Shown: in pieces, positions 10,683-23,491 of the stretch
How the letters are laid out: the number at the start of each line of letters is the position of its first letter
Position numbering within the stretch: the stretch's first letter is position 1
Assembly: GCA_000320545.1 (NCBI GenBank)
Contig: ADNK01002146.1
Span: forward strand, 1 to 33,026
DNA from: Bigelowiella natans CCMP2755
Taxonomy: Eukaryota > Cercozoa > Chlorarachniophyceae
Direction of reading: 5' to 3'
DNA length: 33,026 nucleotides
Program-made: the position numbers and the translations under genes
The notes under the pieces: model-generated
Told to the model about the DNA's origin: nothing
Databases searched by the model: none
The model's input: the letters and a program-made list of their open reading frames with translations, nothing else

Positions 10683-11979
10683 TCATTTCTTTATTTGTTG
10701 TATTTTTGAAACTTTCATTAGATTTGAAATCGCATTCGCGAAAACTCTCGCGTGTCCTTTTTTCATTAATGGATAATCTTCGATAAGAATTCTTATATCA
10801 TGATAAAATTCAAGGGTTGCTCCATCCACTTGATCAGTTCTGAAGATTTCTGCATACCTTTTCCAATGTGATGCAGCGCCAATGGAAATAATGAAATGAT
10901 ATACTCTGTCACAGTCCCAACGATTCATGTTCTCCCTTTCTTTTTCGAAGGACCCGTTAACGTTGTCGCCTGTTGTATCACTTGAGTTTGAACCAGTATT
11001 ATGATTACGATTATCATTTCCATTAGGACCAGGTAATTCAACATTCGTGCTTAATCTAGAAGGAGCAAACATCACATCGCAATTTAATCTATTCGATGCT
11101 GAGTTTGGATATGACTTTATAGCATCCTCATGGTTGTGTATAGGTGGCTTCAAAATTTTGCCCTCTCTTTTGTTCTGCATTTCTTGCACGGTCTTTTTAT
11201 ATCCCCGATTGAAATTCTCGAGCGAGTTGCGGATGGTAGTCTCATTCAATGCAATGCTTTTTATTTCAGGCGCAATTAATTCCTCACGCAACATCGGCAG
11301 GCTTGAAGCTCTCTCTGGAAGCCCTCGAGGGGGGGAGTTGGCAGGTTGATGTAAAAATTTGGTAGTTGAATTCATTATCTGAACATTGTGGCCATGTCTC
11401 AGAATCTTTTCCCTCATTTTTCCGGCCTCAATACGCGCCCACACTTTGTCTTCAAGCTCGGAATAATTACTCGTTCCTATAGCCATTTCCTCATACACAG
11501 ATATCGGGAATGGAACATGCTGGGCAATGTCAATAATTTAGAATTGTACCATAATGTAACAGATCAAAAGACCAAACTCGTATTCACCTGAAAGTAGCAA
11601 GCTGTTTTGGTGTAGAAGCATTTTCCAAGAAGAAAGTTTCGACAGATTCCAGATTTCTCTGGAGAGACCCACGCATGTACGAACTTGCAGGAAGAGCCTC
11701 GTAAGCATCGTCGTCCAGGCATTGCCCAGTGATGACAAGTTTTCCCATGCTTGATGTCCTCTTCTCTCTCGTACTGACGCACAGGTTGCAGCATCCAGGA
11801 GGAAAGAAACTCGCAGGATGGAGCGTGCAGGTTCGCCTTTTCTATCGGTGCGCAATGCCTGGTTGTTGGTCCCACGTTCGCGCCGTTGGCACTCTCGAAG
11901 TAAGAGATAATATATGTCGTCTAGTACAGACTGACCATCGAAATGCAATCATATTTTTACGATTTTCACCCAATTTCAT
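10683..11979 (-). CDS. Protein with two CCCH zinc fingers and a C-terminal SAM domain
   Basis: A probable RNA-binding protein. The last exon, 11519-10683, is 278 codons plus stop and carries a SAM domain at its end: W-D-C-D near the start, then IGAASHWKRYAEIF, VDGATLEF and KKGHARVFANAISNL. The exon before it ends at 11588 and encodes finger 1, TCHHWAMPGRRCLRGSSCKF-VH (C-x9-C-x5-C-x3-H), and finger 2 starting CRNFLLGKCFYTKTACYFQ. The His that completes finger 2 is the first codon of the last exon, so the splice is strongly supported. Between the domains is a polar, Asn-rich linker of about 150 residues. The 5' end is unresolved. An open stretch ending at donor 11936 (codons MKLGENRKN..., ATG at 11979) is the likely upstream exon, with possible acceptors near 11894, 11855 or 11773. 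The pairing recalls RNA-regulatory proteins, but no named ortholog is recognised. Confidence 0.8.
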
Positions 11980-12093
11980 AGACTCAATAGAAAAATTATG
12001 GAACAGAGCCAGCCATCCTTCTTCCTCGCATTCTTGCCAAATCTGGATTTTTCTTGTTGATAGTTGAAAGCCGTTTAATTTTGCCTGTGACAA

Positions 12094-13504
12094 CGTTTCG
12101 TGGCAATATTAAACTGACAACAGCCTCAATTGTTCAATATTTGATTAGGAAAAATGGCGGAAATTTGTCAACCAAGCTGAATACTTCTCGTAATTCCCGA
12201 AGAAGGAATTTTGAGAATTTCGGAACGTAATCGTATTTCTTCCGGAACTTTGCAGTTTCTCAGGCGATCAGGTGAAAATTGCCCTGGATTTTGGGCCAAA
12301 TATACGGAGAGGAGCGGTTGGTGATTACAATGATCACGAAACAAATGCAGGATGACACCTTGTCGTCGAATGACAATTGCATGCGAAGCATTGGCGTCAG
12401 AAGCTCACGAGAAAAAAATTATGACATTAAATTGGGGTGAAATCTGGGTGTAAATTTTTATGCGACATGATCTTGCCTTCGACGGCACAATTTCGCATCA
12501 TTTTTGCCCAAAAAAACCATTCTCCGCTCGCTGGCTGAAGTCGCTCACTTCTGTTCCAGTGTCCGATGTTGAGCGAAACAGGTTTTCGACGCTTTCATTT
12601 CGAACCTCTCACTTTGCCAGGTGAAACAACAACAAGCTTGCGTGAGAAACCTTCTCTGAAGGCAGGTCATCCATCTCAACGCTCGTGGCCGGTGGATGTG
12701 AAACAAGCCCTTGCAATTGTCTTTGGTTTCTCTTGTTTGGGGACGCTGTAGCAGGCTGCGGCAGGACCAGAGCTAGCAGAGGGAGGGCCACGTGCGTGAC
12801 ATGCACAACAGCGTGCACAGACGTCTGATGGTTCTTCGAACAGAATCGACCATTGCGAAAACACTTCACTCACTTGCTCACTCACTCAGCAACCCTCGAC
12901 CTTCTAGCCTTCCTCGGTGTTCTGATTGATTGCGGAGGGCATGGATGAGTCAGCGCCATGGCTAGATGCGCTGGCTAGCTGGCGTGTCAAGCTAGCAAGT
13001 GATCAGCTAGCCCGCATGCACTGACAACCGCTACTTGAATCACTTCGTTTGTTCGTTCAACTTCAATCGTTCACCCACTGCTGCGCATCAGTGCAGCATG
13101 CGCTGTCTAGCTGTGTCCGCTCACACGTTGATCGTGAGTGCTCGCTAGCTAGAGTGTCACATCAAGACATGAGCAATGCTTGCAGCGCTGCCACAATCAA
13201 CTGATTCCTGCCGCTGCATGGTGTCCGATCCACGCATGAAGATGCCCATACATGCGCATCTGTGCACGTTTGCACATCTTAGACATACATGTCTAGGTAT
13301 GTGCATGCATGTGCGCAATGAATGTGTGTGTAGATGTCTAGATGTGAAAGCAAGTGCGAAATTCTCTTCTATGCTAAATGAAGGTGATGAAGGTGATATT
13401 TGTGGCATCATATTATCACGTTTTAATTAAGAACTTTTACGAAACTTAGTACGTGCAACAACGGGATGCGTGGATTATATCTAACAAATGTAAAGGTATC
13501 GACA
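12094..13504. other. Spacer upstream of the CCCH-SAM gene
   Basis: It separates the 3' end of the TULIP-PqiA gene from the 5' side of the CCCH-SAM gene, both on the minus strand. The left half is AT-richer and may hold the CCCH-SAM promoter or a 5' exon. The right part (12960-13350) is rich in GCTAGC, TGCATG and CTAG-centred motifs. No coding chain was found. Confidence 0.5.
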
Positions 13505-14784
13505 TCATTGCTCTGCCTGCTTGAGTGGAGCTGCTTCCCACCCGCCACTACCGGATTTAGGAGAAGGTCCCGACAAATATGACGACGGTCGACTGGGAGG
13601 TTGAGTCCAGCCATTACGTGAAGTATGGCCCAAGAGCATGCCTCCATAGTATAAAGTAGCGTTGTATAAGCAGTAATACAAGATGATCTGGGATAAGAGC
13701 CACCAAGCCCCATTGACGAACTTAGCATCAATATGCAACAGCTTGCCGTTGGTTGAGATCCTACATATATCATGATTTAGTGGTCGTGATGGATGCACGA
13801 TGAAAGGTCACAGTACTAAAAGAGTGATGGGATGCGAAGTTCGTTGATGTAAATTGAACAGAAGTAGAATCCTTTTTGTGCGTTTTCCGTAAATATTTGG
13901 AATGTTGATGCTTTTCACATCTACTGTCATGTAAATATGCTATATTACGGTTCGATGAGAACGCAGAAGCTTTGTAGACTTCCAGCCTGCTCACACCAGC
14001 CCTGTAGCGTATGGCCCAGGATCCACACTGCCACCTATTGGTTAGATATAGGGTAGGAGGAGGAGGAGGAGGAGGGGGAGGAGGAGGGGGAGATGCTGTA
14101 AGTAGGATGGAGAATATTGCACGTACAAGTGTGTTTAGAAAATGTAATTCATGGTCACAATTCTTCTCTTCCTGAACCATGATAATTTCTCTCGCACACA
14201 TAAAATCATGTAAGTTTCAGGCACCTGATTAATCTCGAGAACGGCCGCGAAGCTGGCAATCCAAAACACTTCCAGCCCACAGAAGGACCATACTCGATTC
14301 ATAGCAGTGTATAGGTTTCGTTGGATGTTCTTCTTAAGCGGCACAAGCCAGAGCACGAGCCAGAGTGCCAGAATTGCCAAAGGAAGGGCCAGGACTAGTA
14401 TGCTGTGTAAGGGCATTATTATCTTAATTATGTAAATTCTGACGAGTGAGCGTGTTTTATAATGATCCTTATCAGGTCATATTTTTCCATGTCTCATCTT
14501 CGTTCGTTGTTGTTCTTCTTCTTTTCTCTTGACAAGCAAAGCAGTCAACTACTACCTGTACGCAACTGCTATCGTATAAGCCCCAGCAACCTCATCCGTG
14601 TTTTTCGGGAGGTCTTTGGGGAACGAGTAGACTTTGTAAGTGCGGATGATTTCGTACTGGCTTGGCCCAGGGAGCTCAGCTAGCACACCAGTCAATTTAA
14701 ACCTAGCAGCGTAATGGGGATGGTTGGCAGTAATAAGGTAACAGGAACGAGAGCTTGGAGAGAGGGAAAAGGGGGTGGGGATGT

Positions 14785-14817
<33 letters not shown>

Positions 14818-15113
14818 CACTACTAGAGCATGCGATTCAGTCGCATTAATATTTGGACGAAAAGGAGAGCGGGTGAGGATAATAAGTATTTATGTTTTGT
14901 TTTACAGTGAGTAGACTGAAAGGGGAAATAAATATTTTTAAGATTTTCTTCTTTTGGTTGGCTTGGCATAGCATGATTTTGACTGCTGCTAGCCCACTCA
15001 CTCACCAAGTCACGTCGTCTCGATATATGACAGCGAAGAGGGACACGGCAGCCATTAAGAACAGCACCACCAGCGACACATAGTGGATCCACTGAGCGCG
15101 AATGATCATATAC

Positions 15114-15149
<36 letters not shown>

Positions 15150-15209
15150 TATATTATCTCTTGTTTAAATCGAGATATGCATCTGTTGAAACTCAGTGCA
15201 TACACAATT

Positions 15210-15252
<43 letters not shown>

Positions 15253-15299
15253 ACGAAATTCACAGCTTCTATGGCTACTTCGGGAATTATTTTCCAACA

Positions 15300-15334
<35 letters not shown>

Positions 15335-18300
15335 AAATACTACCGATCTAATCCTGTTGTTGGGATTGTAATTTTGACCCCGCCGCCTCATACGACGAAT
15401 GTGCAGGCCCCAGAGGCTTCTACGTTTCTTCGACGGATGGTGTTTAGGCTCGAGCTAATCCCGATGACGACGACGACGACGACGACGACACAACAATGCA
15501 TATGCACGCAAACCACAAGAAAGAGAGAGTCAAGCACGTATTCATATCGAAAGAGCAAGGATATGAATAATATTCCATTATTACCAGCCCTCTCCCCCTC
15601 TTAATTACTACCTGGCTATTGTGGATATGCCAAAGCCAGTGGGTGGCGAAGAGGGTGGCGGTGGTGCTCGCAATACCGCCAAAGAGACCCTCCACAGGTT
15701 CTGCAGTGATTTTGACATCCCAACCAGCAATGTTGATCTCCTGCTTCATGACTAGCACAATGTAGCAAAGGAACATCACGTCAATGTATGACCCCTTGCC
15801 TACTTGCGTGAACAACATCAGCATACGGCCACGGAACGACGGCTTCATCGGAATGAACCAAGCAGCGAGCAGGGACATTTGGATCAAGAACGGCATCACG
15901 CACGAGCCCGCCACAATCAGCAGCGAGATGAGGTAGGCCCCTGATTTCCAGAAGTAGCGCACCATGTTGCCGAAGTTGAAGTCTATGATGTAGCTGTCGA
16001 GGACATCCATGCCGTCGGGTTGCTCGAATTCCATTCGCACGCGAGTGACCCGCACCACCAGCGCGAAGATTTTGATAGCGACTGCGGCTAGGATGAGACC
16101 CGGCACTAGCAGCTGATGGGCCCAACTGCGAGCAGTACCATCAGGCTGTAAGGGATAGTACTGACGAATGGAACTCCACGGCAACTCCTCCACCAACTCA
16201 GCATTAGTCTTGGTTTCCATGGGGGTCATTGCTTCCGAGTAGTCATCGGCCTGGCGCTTGGAGTAGATTTTCCATCCAAGGCAGCCGATGCCGAACACGA
16301 ACGCCCACGTCCCTGCGACCACCATGAATAAGAGTGTCCATGAGGCCAGTCCGTGGTCTTGCCCGCTCGCGGGCAGGGGCGGGATCTGCCCGGCACAATA
16401 GTAGGGAGCATTGACCATCTCTTGCTGGATCCCGGAGTTGACCGATGAGCTAATGGTCTCGGGTATCTGGCCTTTGAGATTCCCGACGATGCTCCAAAGG
16501 GTGGGGGACAGCTTCTTGATCAGGTCCTCCAGACTGGTCCAGCTGTTGTCGAAATTCAGCGCTACCATAGCATCGTCGAGCTGCAGGCTGGTTATGGTGA
16601 AGTTCCACACATCGACGTAGTTTGCGAGGAAGCACACCCCCTCGGCAGCGGTCGGGTCGTTCATTGTATCGAGGGGATGTGTCTCCAAGTACTCCAGGAC
16701 GGTTGTGTTGAGGAAGGAGTTCTCTATCGTAAGATCTTGCAGTAGCGCGAAGTGCAGATCGTGCACGGTGGTGTTGATCAGGAACCGGGTAAGTGGCCCG
16801 TCATTGATCGAGAAGGTCAGGTCGAAAAACACGTCTATCGGTCGCTGATTCCCGATCCCGAGCGTTGATTGTATCATTGTGGGCGCGGCTGCGTCCAATA
16901 ACGAGGTGTTGTAAAAAGTATTGTGAACCCCGGACACGTCCAGCTGATTTATGTTTACGAACAGCTTCACCCCCGCGAGCACGAGGGTCTTCGAGAAGGT
17001 CAAGTTTAAGCTGATCGTATCGTTCGGTACCAACGCGTCGCCGATGGTGTTGAGAAGCTGGTCATCAATGTAGGAGAGAAGTGTGACAGGAGGATACTTT
17101 TCCCAATCAAACAGCTTTTCCTCGGGATACTTCCTACACCCGCTCAACTCCAAGTCAATCACATCACCCACCAGTTCGTTCACAATAGGCCGCACAGCCG
17201 CGTTGGCGATACGGGCAGCACTTTTGGAGATGTAAGGCCCGTCCGTCAACAAGAGGTAACGAAAGATGTCGTTCACGAGCGTCGCGAGTTCACTCTCCAG
17301 GGCACCGTTGGCTGCCATTGTAATTTGATTCAAAGATACAGCAGCGTCTATATATGAGACGTTGAAGCTGTAGAGGATCTTGGGCCAGCAGCCTATCTGC
17401 CCGACCTCGTTCAAGGTCAGTTCTAAAAGCGACAGTGAATCGAGCCCAAGGATTATATCGCCTCCTAGCTTGAGGTTCGTCGCGGACAGGGAAACGAGAA
17501 GGTTCTCCACCAGTGGCGGCTGTGTGCTTGTCGTCACGTTTACGGTTATATTCATCACAAGATCAATTTTCTGTGTTAAAAGCTCCGTGGCTAAGATGTA
17601 CGAGTCCTCAGGATACATCACCTCGAGTAGCTGCGTGCTATTTAGTCCTGAGATATCGACCTGGTGGACTATCACTGATAGGCCCAAGTCAGGAGTTTGA
17701 AGAATGCCGTCAAACTCAAGCTCCAGCTCCAATCGAAATACTCCCGTCCCATGTGACAGCACGTTGACAATGTCAGCTATGCTTACACTGCCGTTGGGCC
17801 CGAGTATATTGTAGACAGATTCTGAGGCTTCGCGGAAGATTTTCATCTTCGTGAGGTTGAAAATGGTGTCGGGCATAACTGGTGTAGGAAGGGCAGGCGG
17901 TACTGGCTTTTCAAGCTCGGTGTCGATCATGTCAAGAATTGCCGTTAGGTTTTTGGACACGAGGTTTTCTACCTCTTTATTGATGATTGGATCCACTTGG
18001 CCGGGGAGAAAGGGCTTCAATAGGGGGGTGAGCACCTCAATTAAGAACGACTGAATACCGCTCCCGTGGAAGTGAAGATCCTGTACTGTAGACTTTGTTT
18101 TGCAGGTTCCGCTGGCAGCGGCTGGGATTGGGCTTGAAAAATTGGTCTTTATGGTCACATCCAAGTCTAATGTCGCTGAGGCAGTGAAATCGAAATCTCC
18201 CTGTGCATGAACCTAGAAGGGACATAGAAATATGTCACCCACATTTTAAAGTAAATAACGTGGTGTACTTACATCTCCAATTATGATGATGTGCGTGTCC

Positions 18301-18815
18301 ACATCATAACGGCCGTTGCACGAGAGGTCTAGCTTCCCGATATCCACAGTGAGCTAATGAATCGACGCGGGAGTAACAAGACATATACTTAGAACTATAA
18401 ACTTTAAGAGAGTGCAGACATTCTGGAATAGGCATCTGTTGGGTCTTCCTCACCTGATCTGGAGGAAGGAATTTGGATTCCACATTGTTCGCCACAAAAT
18501 TGGTGCATTTCAGTTCATGAAGTCGAACCAAGCTGCCAGCGAGAGTGGTTGTTATATTCGGGAGGTGTATATCAAAATCGTAGATCCATCGTGAAAGGGG
18601 GCTGAAATGTTACATAAAGTTTAAGGACAGGAATTCAGGTTAAATTTCGAGCGCAGAAAATTAAAATTTTATGATCACATCCATCGTGTGCATCGATTTG
18701 GTACTGGGAATGTCCGCAAACGGAATATACTTAAATTTGTTTGTGCGCGAATGTACCTGTCTGCTCGAGCCCCAAGGGCTAGGAAAAAATAGAGGAGAGA
18801 CAGGGCTCGAAACAT
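13505..18815 (-). CDS. TULIP (BPI/LBP-like) region fused to PqiA-like membrane modules
   Basis: Nine exons: 18815-18757, 18601-18454, 18353-18273, 18212-15612, 15091-15006, 14702-14556, 14402-14225, 14034-13997 and 13760-13505. All phases match, giving 1197 residues from ATG to TGA. Residues 1-18 (MFRALSLLYFFLALGARA) are a clear signal peptide. Residues 20 to about 715 form a lumenal region with BPI/LBP character (RWIYDFDIHLPNITTTLAGS near its start, paired Cys, alternating beta pattern, roughly 13 N-glycosylation sequons), long enough for two tandem TULIP folds. Membrane segments follow near 719-745, 794-815, 848-880, 903-925, 968-990, 1043-1066, 1082-1100 and 1128-1150. Two of them carry the PqiA-type start motif: VGKGSYIDVMFLCYIVLVMK and RVWSFCGLEVFWIASFAAVL. 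Bacterial PqiA is the membrane partner of the MCE protein PqiB in lipid traffic. Lipid transfer by the fusion is inference. Confidence 0.85.
15116..15490. repeat. Cluster of (TA)n, (GA)n, (ACT)n and (GAC)n microsatellites in one intron
   Basis: TA at about 15117-15146, GA at 15210-15250, ACT at 15298-15334 and GAC at 15464-15489 all fall within the intron 15611-15092 of the TULIP-PqiA gene. The long exon 4 frame runs on into this intron for about 55 codons, which makes an unspliced open frame look longer than the real exon. Confidence 0.85.
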
Positions 18816-19680
18816 GCCCTACTCTCCTTCCTTATATGCTTTTACTTATGCCTCCCTTCCACCTCAAGGCTGCCAGAGAACTGGTAACTTGATTAAGAGG
18901 CAGGCCACTCAAGAGATGGCCCTACAATTGGGTTTTCAGTCTTTGATGAAGCAAGAACACAACTCTACCCGTTCATAAATGTTGTGAAATAATATATTCT
19001 CTCTAGTCTCTACTCTAAAGTGAATGCTATTTTTACTATGTATTCAACGGGGAAAAATAAAACAAGCTTATTCTCATCGAACTTCATTTTCCATTTTCCT
19101 TACGTCAGGAAAAAGATGATGTCGTATATGGCATACCACATACTAAATATCGAATTCTTCTTTTTTTAAGGGGGGTCTCTACAGTACTAGTTTTAGTTAG
19201 CCTTGATTTTACAAATCTAATCCCGGGACTGAACATTATTTTTATAGGAGATGATCTCCAGAAATCTCGAAATGAGCAAGGACTGACTTCGACTTTCAAA
19301 TAATAGATCTCCTACTGGGCAAAACCCAAAGCAAACTTCTTCCGAAGGAATGGGGGATGGGAAATCTGCGACAACCTCTTGGAAAAAATTATCGGATAAT
19401 AATCAACTCGACTTTAAAGTAGATATTATCCGCATAAAAATATGTCACAAATATAAACACAACAGCTCGATCATCCAGCCCCCCTCATTCGACAGTGCTG
19501 GGGAACCCTACCGACGACGGTGACAACGACTCCCCATCTCTGTGGGCATCATCCTTCCACACCATCATCCCTAGGCATTCGATGTAGACGCCGACCATGC
19601 CAAATTGGAACGAATAAGGTATTTTTTACCGGTACATATTCATAGTAGGATTTTCCTCCTCTCGCCGTTTATAATATACC
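18816..19680. promoter_or_regulatory. Divergent intergenic region, TULIP-PqiA and EFG1 genes
   Basis: These 865 bases lie between the two start codons. The TULIP-PqiA promoter and perhaps a 5' non-coding exon of either gene belong here. Short minus-strand frames near 19105-19299 show no family motif. No specific regulatory element was recognised. Confidence 0.4.
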
Positions 19681-21285
<1,605 letters not shown>

Positions 21286-22106
21286 TGGAGAGAGTTTATT
21301 CTACGATCCTGGACGTAGCTACACAAGAATCAATGCAACGACGTGTGATTCGCAAGAGTCGTGGCCACCGCACGACCCGACTTGTTAACTATTTAGCCTA
21401 CAATACATGTGACAGTCTACATGCTATCGTAGATAGAAGGCGCATTTTGGTAGAGATAACGCGTACATTGTGCTGCTACTGCGTATACTAGTCTGTTTAG
21501 TCCACACTCATCAGCAGAAACGTACTCGCGCCAAAATGCGTTCATTCATGGATACAGTGTGTGATGTGTAAGTAATAATAGTAAATCATTGCAACCGCCA
21601 GTGGCGGTATGGTATGCGAAGCATATCCTCGCAAATAAGCGATGCGACTGTGACATGTGACACTATACCATCAGCAGTTGTAATGTTTTATTATTATTAC
21701 TTACAGATCACACACCATCCATGAATGAACACCTGTTTAGATGTGCCACCAACGCACGAAGACCAGCCTGCCCATTACCGCACATGACAGTGGCGGCTGT
21801 ATATGCAGCTCTCGCACGCGCATGTATATACATGCATGCAATCAGCGATATGGACGTGCATGGCACCGTAGCTTCTTTGCAGCATGTTTAGATTTGCCAG
21901 CGGACGGAATCGTTACAGTCTACACAACCTATTTGCAATGAGTTAGCGCCGCTACCGCTGCACTGATGTGAATGTGTATAATACCAGCTCATTTATTTTA
22001 AAATCATCAAATCATCATGCTTAATCAATAATCTTTTCATGGTTTCAATTCACGCATCAAGGGCTGTAGATGTCATGGAAGAGATCTCGGTGCAGGCCAA
22101 CTCAAA
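21286..22106. other. Spacer between convergent EFG1 and C92-like genes
   Basis: It holds the MITE-like hairpin at 21540-21730 and otherwise only short unsupported frames. Both 3' UTRs should lie here. Confidence 0.55.
21540..21730. mobile_element. MITE-like hairpin with 54-56 bp inverted repeats
   Basis: The left arm 21540-21595 begins GTTCATTCATGGAT and the right arm 21677-21730 ends ATCCATGAATGAAC. The arms match over their whole length as inverted repeats with a 2-base gap and few mismatches (roughly 90 percent by eye). The 81-base centre has no coding potential. No clear target-site duplication was found at the edges, so excision age or family cannot be given. It lies downstream of EFG1 and could alternatively be a structured RNA locus. 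Confidence 0.7.
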
Positions 22107-22273
22107 TCAGAACGATCTGATTGCGAAGTTCGTTGCCTGCTCGAAGCCTTCCCAGCGTCCCGAGAAAGCAATCTTGAACTCCCCACCTATTGTAACCCCC
22201 TCGGGAAATGCTAATTGACTGCCCTCCGAGAAATCACCTAGTTTGGATCATCAAATAGAGCCCGATCACAATC

Positions 22274-22315
<42 letters not shown>

Positions 22316-23442
22316 CAGAGAAAGGTAGAAGACAACGGAACAAATCAAGCGATTATCACCAACCGGGGACATATCTTGCGGCGCAGCTGTCTGGTGGTAG
22401 AAGACCGAGAAACTTGTAGCCCTCGGCGACCTGAGGACAACGAATCTCAACGGAATATCACAATCGCGGGCAGAATGCGTGATCAGATGATTCAAAGACC
22501 GTAGTTTTCGACCAAATGATAATTTGGGAGACGAGAGGAAAAAAAAGGCAAGAAAAGCAGCGCTGTAAGAGATGAAGCAATGTTACGAATGAAGGGAACA
22601 TCTTGGATTCAATCGATGTGTCTTCTTCGTGCTCAGGCGCATGTATATGATATGATGATTGCCGTACGATTTCCGAGCAGAAATAAGTCCGTGCCGGGTC
22701 GTTCCAATTGCGCAAGGTTCCTCCGCAGATCAAACCGCACAGATTCAATCCATATCTATAATCAAACAGGAGAAGGAGGAGGAGGGGGTGGAGGAGGAGG
22801 AGGAGGAGGATGGGAGCGTCAAGAATAACGGCAGGGGGCGCAGCATTCAATCTTTCAATCTATTTATCTTTTTACCATCATCATCATAATCATCATAATC
22901 ATCATAGTCATCATCATCATCATCATCATCTTACACACACTACATTCACTTATTTTTCATCCCAATTCCACAGATTACTTTTTTCCGTTGACAGCATCAG
23001 CAAACTCCTCCAGCCGCTCACCCAAATGACCACGCCGCCCCCGCGCTGTGTGCCAGTGATTACAGGCAATGCATCAATAATATTGTAAAATCTCGTCGAT
23101 ATGGCTGCTACTATCAGCGTCATAGTGCTGCTGCTGCTGCCTCTGCTGATGGTGTAATTGCCCGACAGCACCCACAAACCGTTTACGTAATGTGTGTCAC
23201 ATACAATATATACTAATTCTTAATATTGTGAATATGGCTAGCACATGCTCATTCTATCATACTTCTGCTGCTTCTTCTTCTTCCTCCCATGTTGTTGTTT
23301 TTGTTGTTGTTGTCTTTCATGAGTCTACCAGGCCAATTGAGGCGTCGAAGGACGATTCTGCAGTAGTCCTTATGCCATCCTTGTTCCGCGAAATGGTGCC
23401 ATGCACTCACAGACACCCCTGATTTTAATATCGCAGAGAGGG

Positions 23443-23491
<49 letters not shown>

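Noticed and set aside
15444-18164. A single 906-codon minus-strand open frame taken as a complete gene
   Set aside because: It has no proper ATG start at its beginning, its last 55 codons are intronic low-complexity sequence, and exons on both sides join in phase and complete a signal peptide and the second PqiA-like module.
22810-23088. His-rich plus-strand frame
   Set aside because: It is a CAT microsatellite opposite an intron and exon of the minus-strand C92-like gene.
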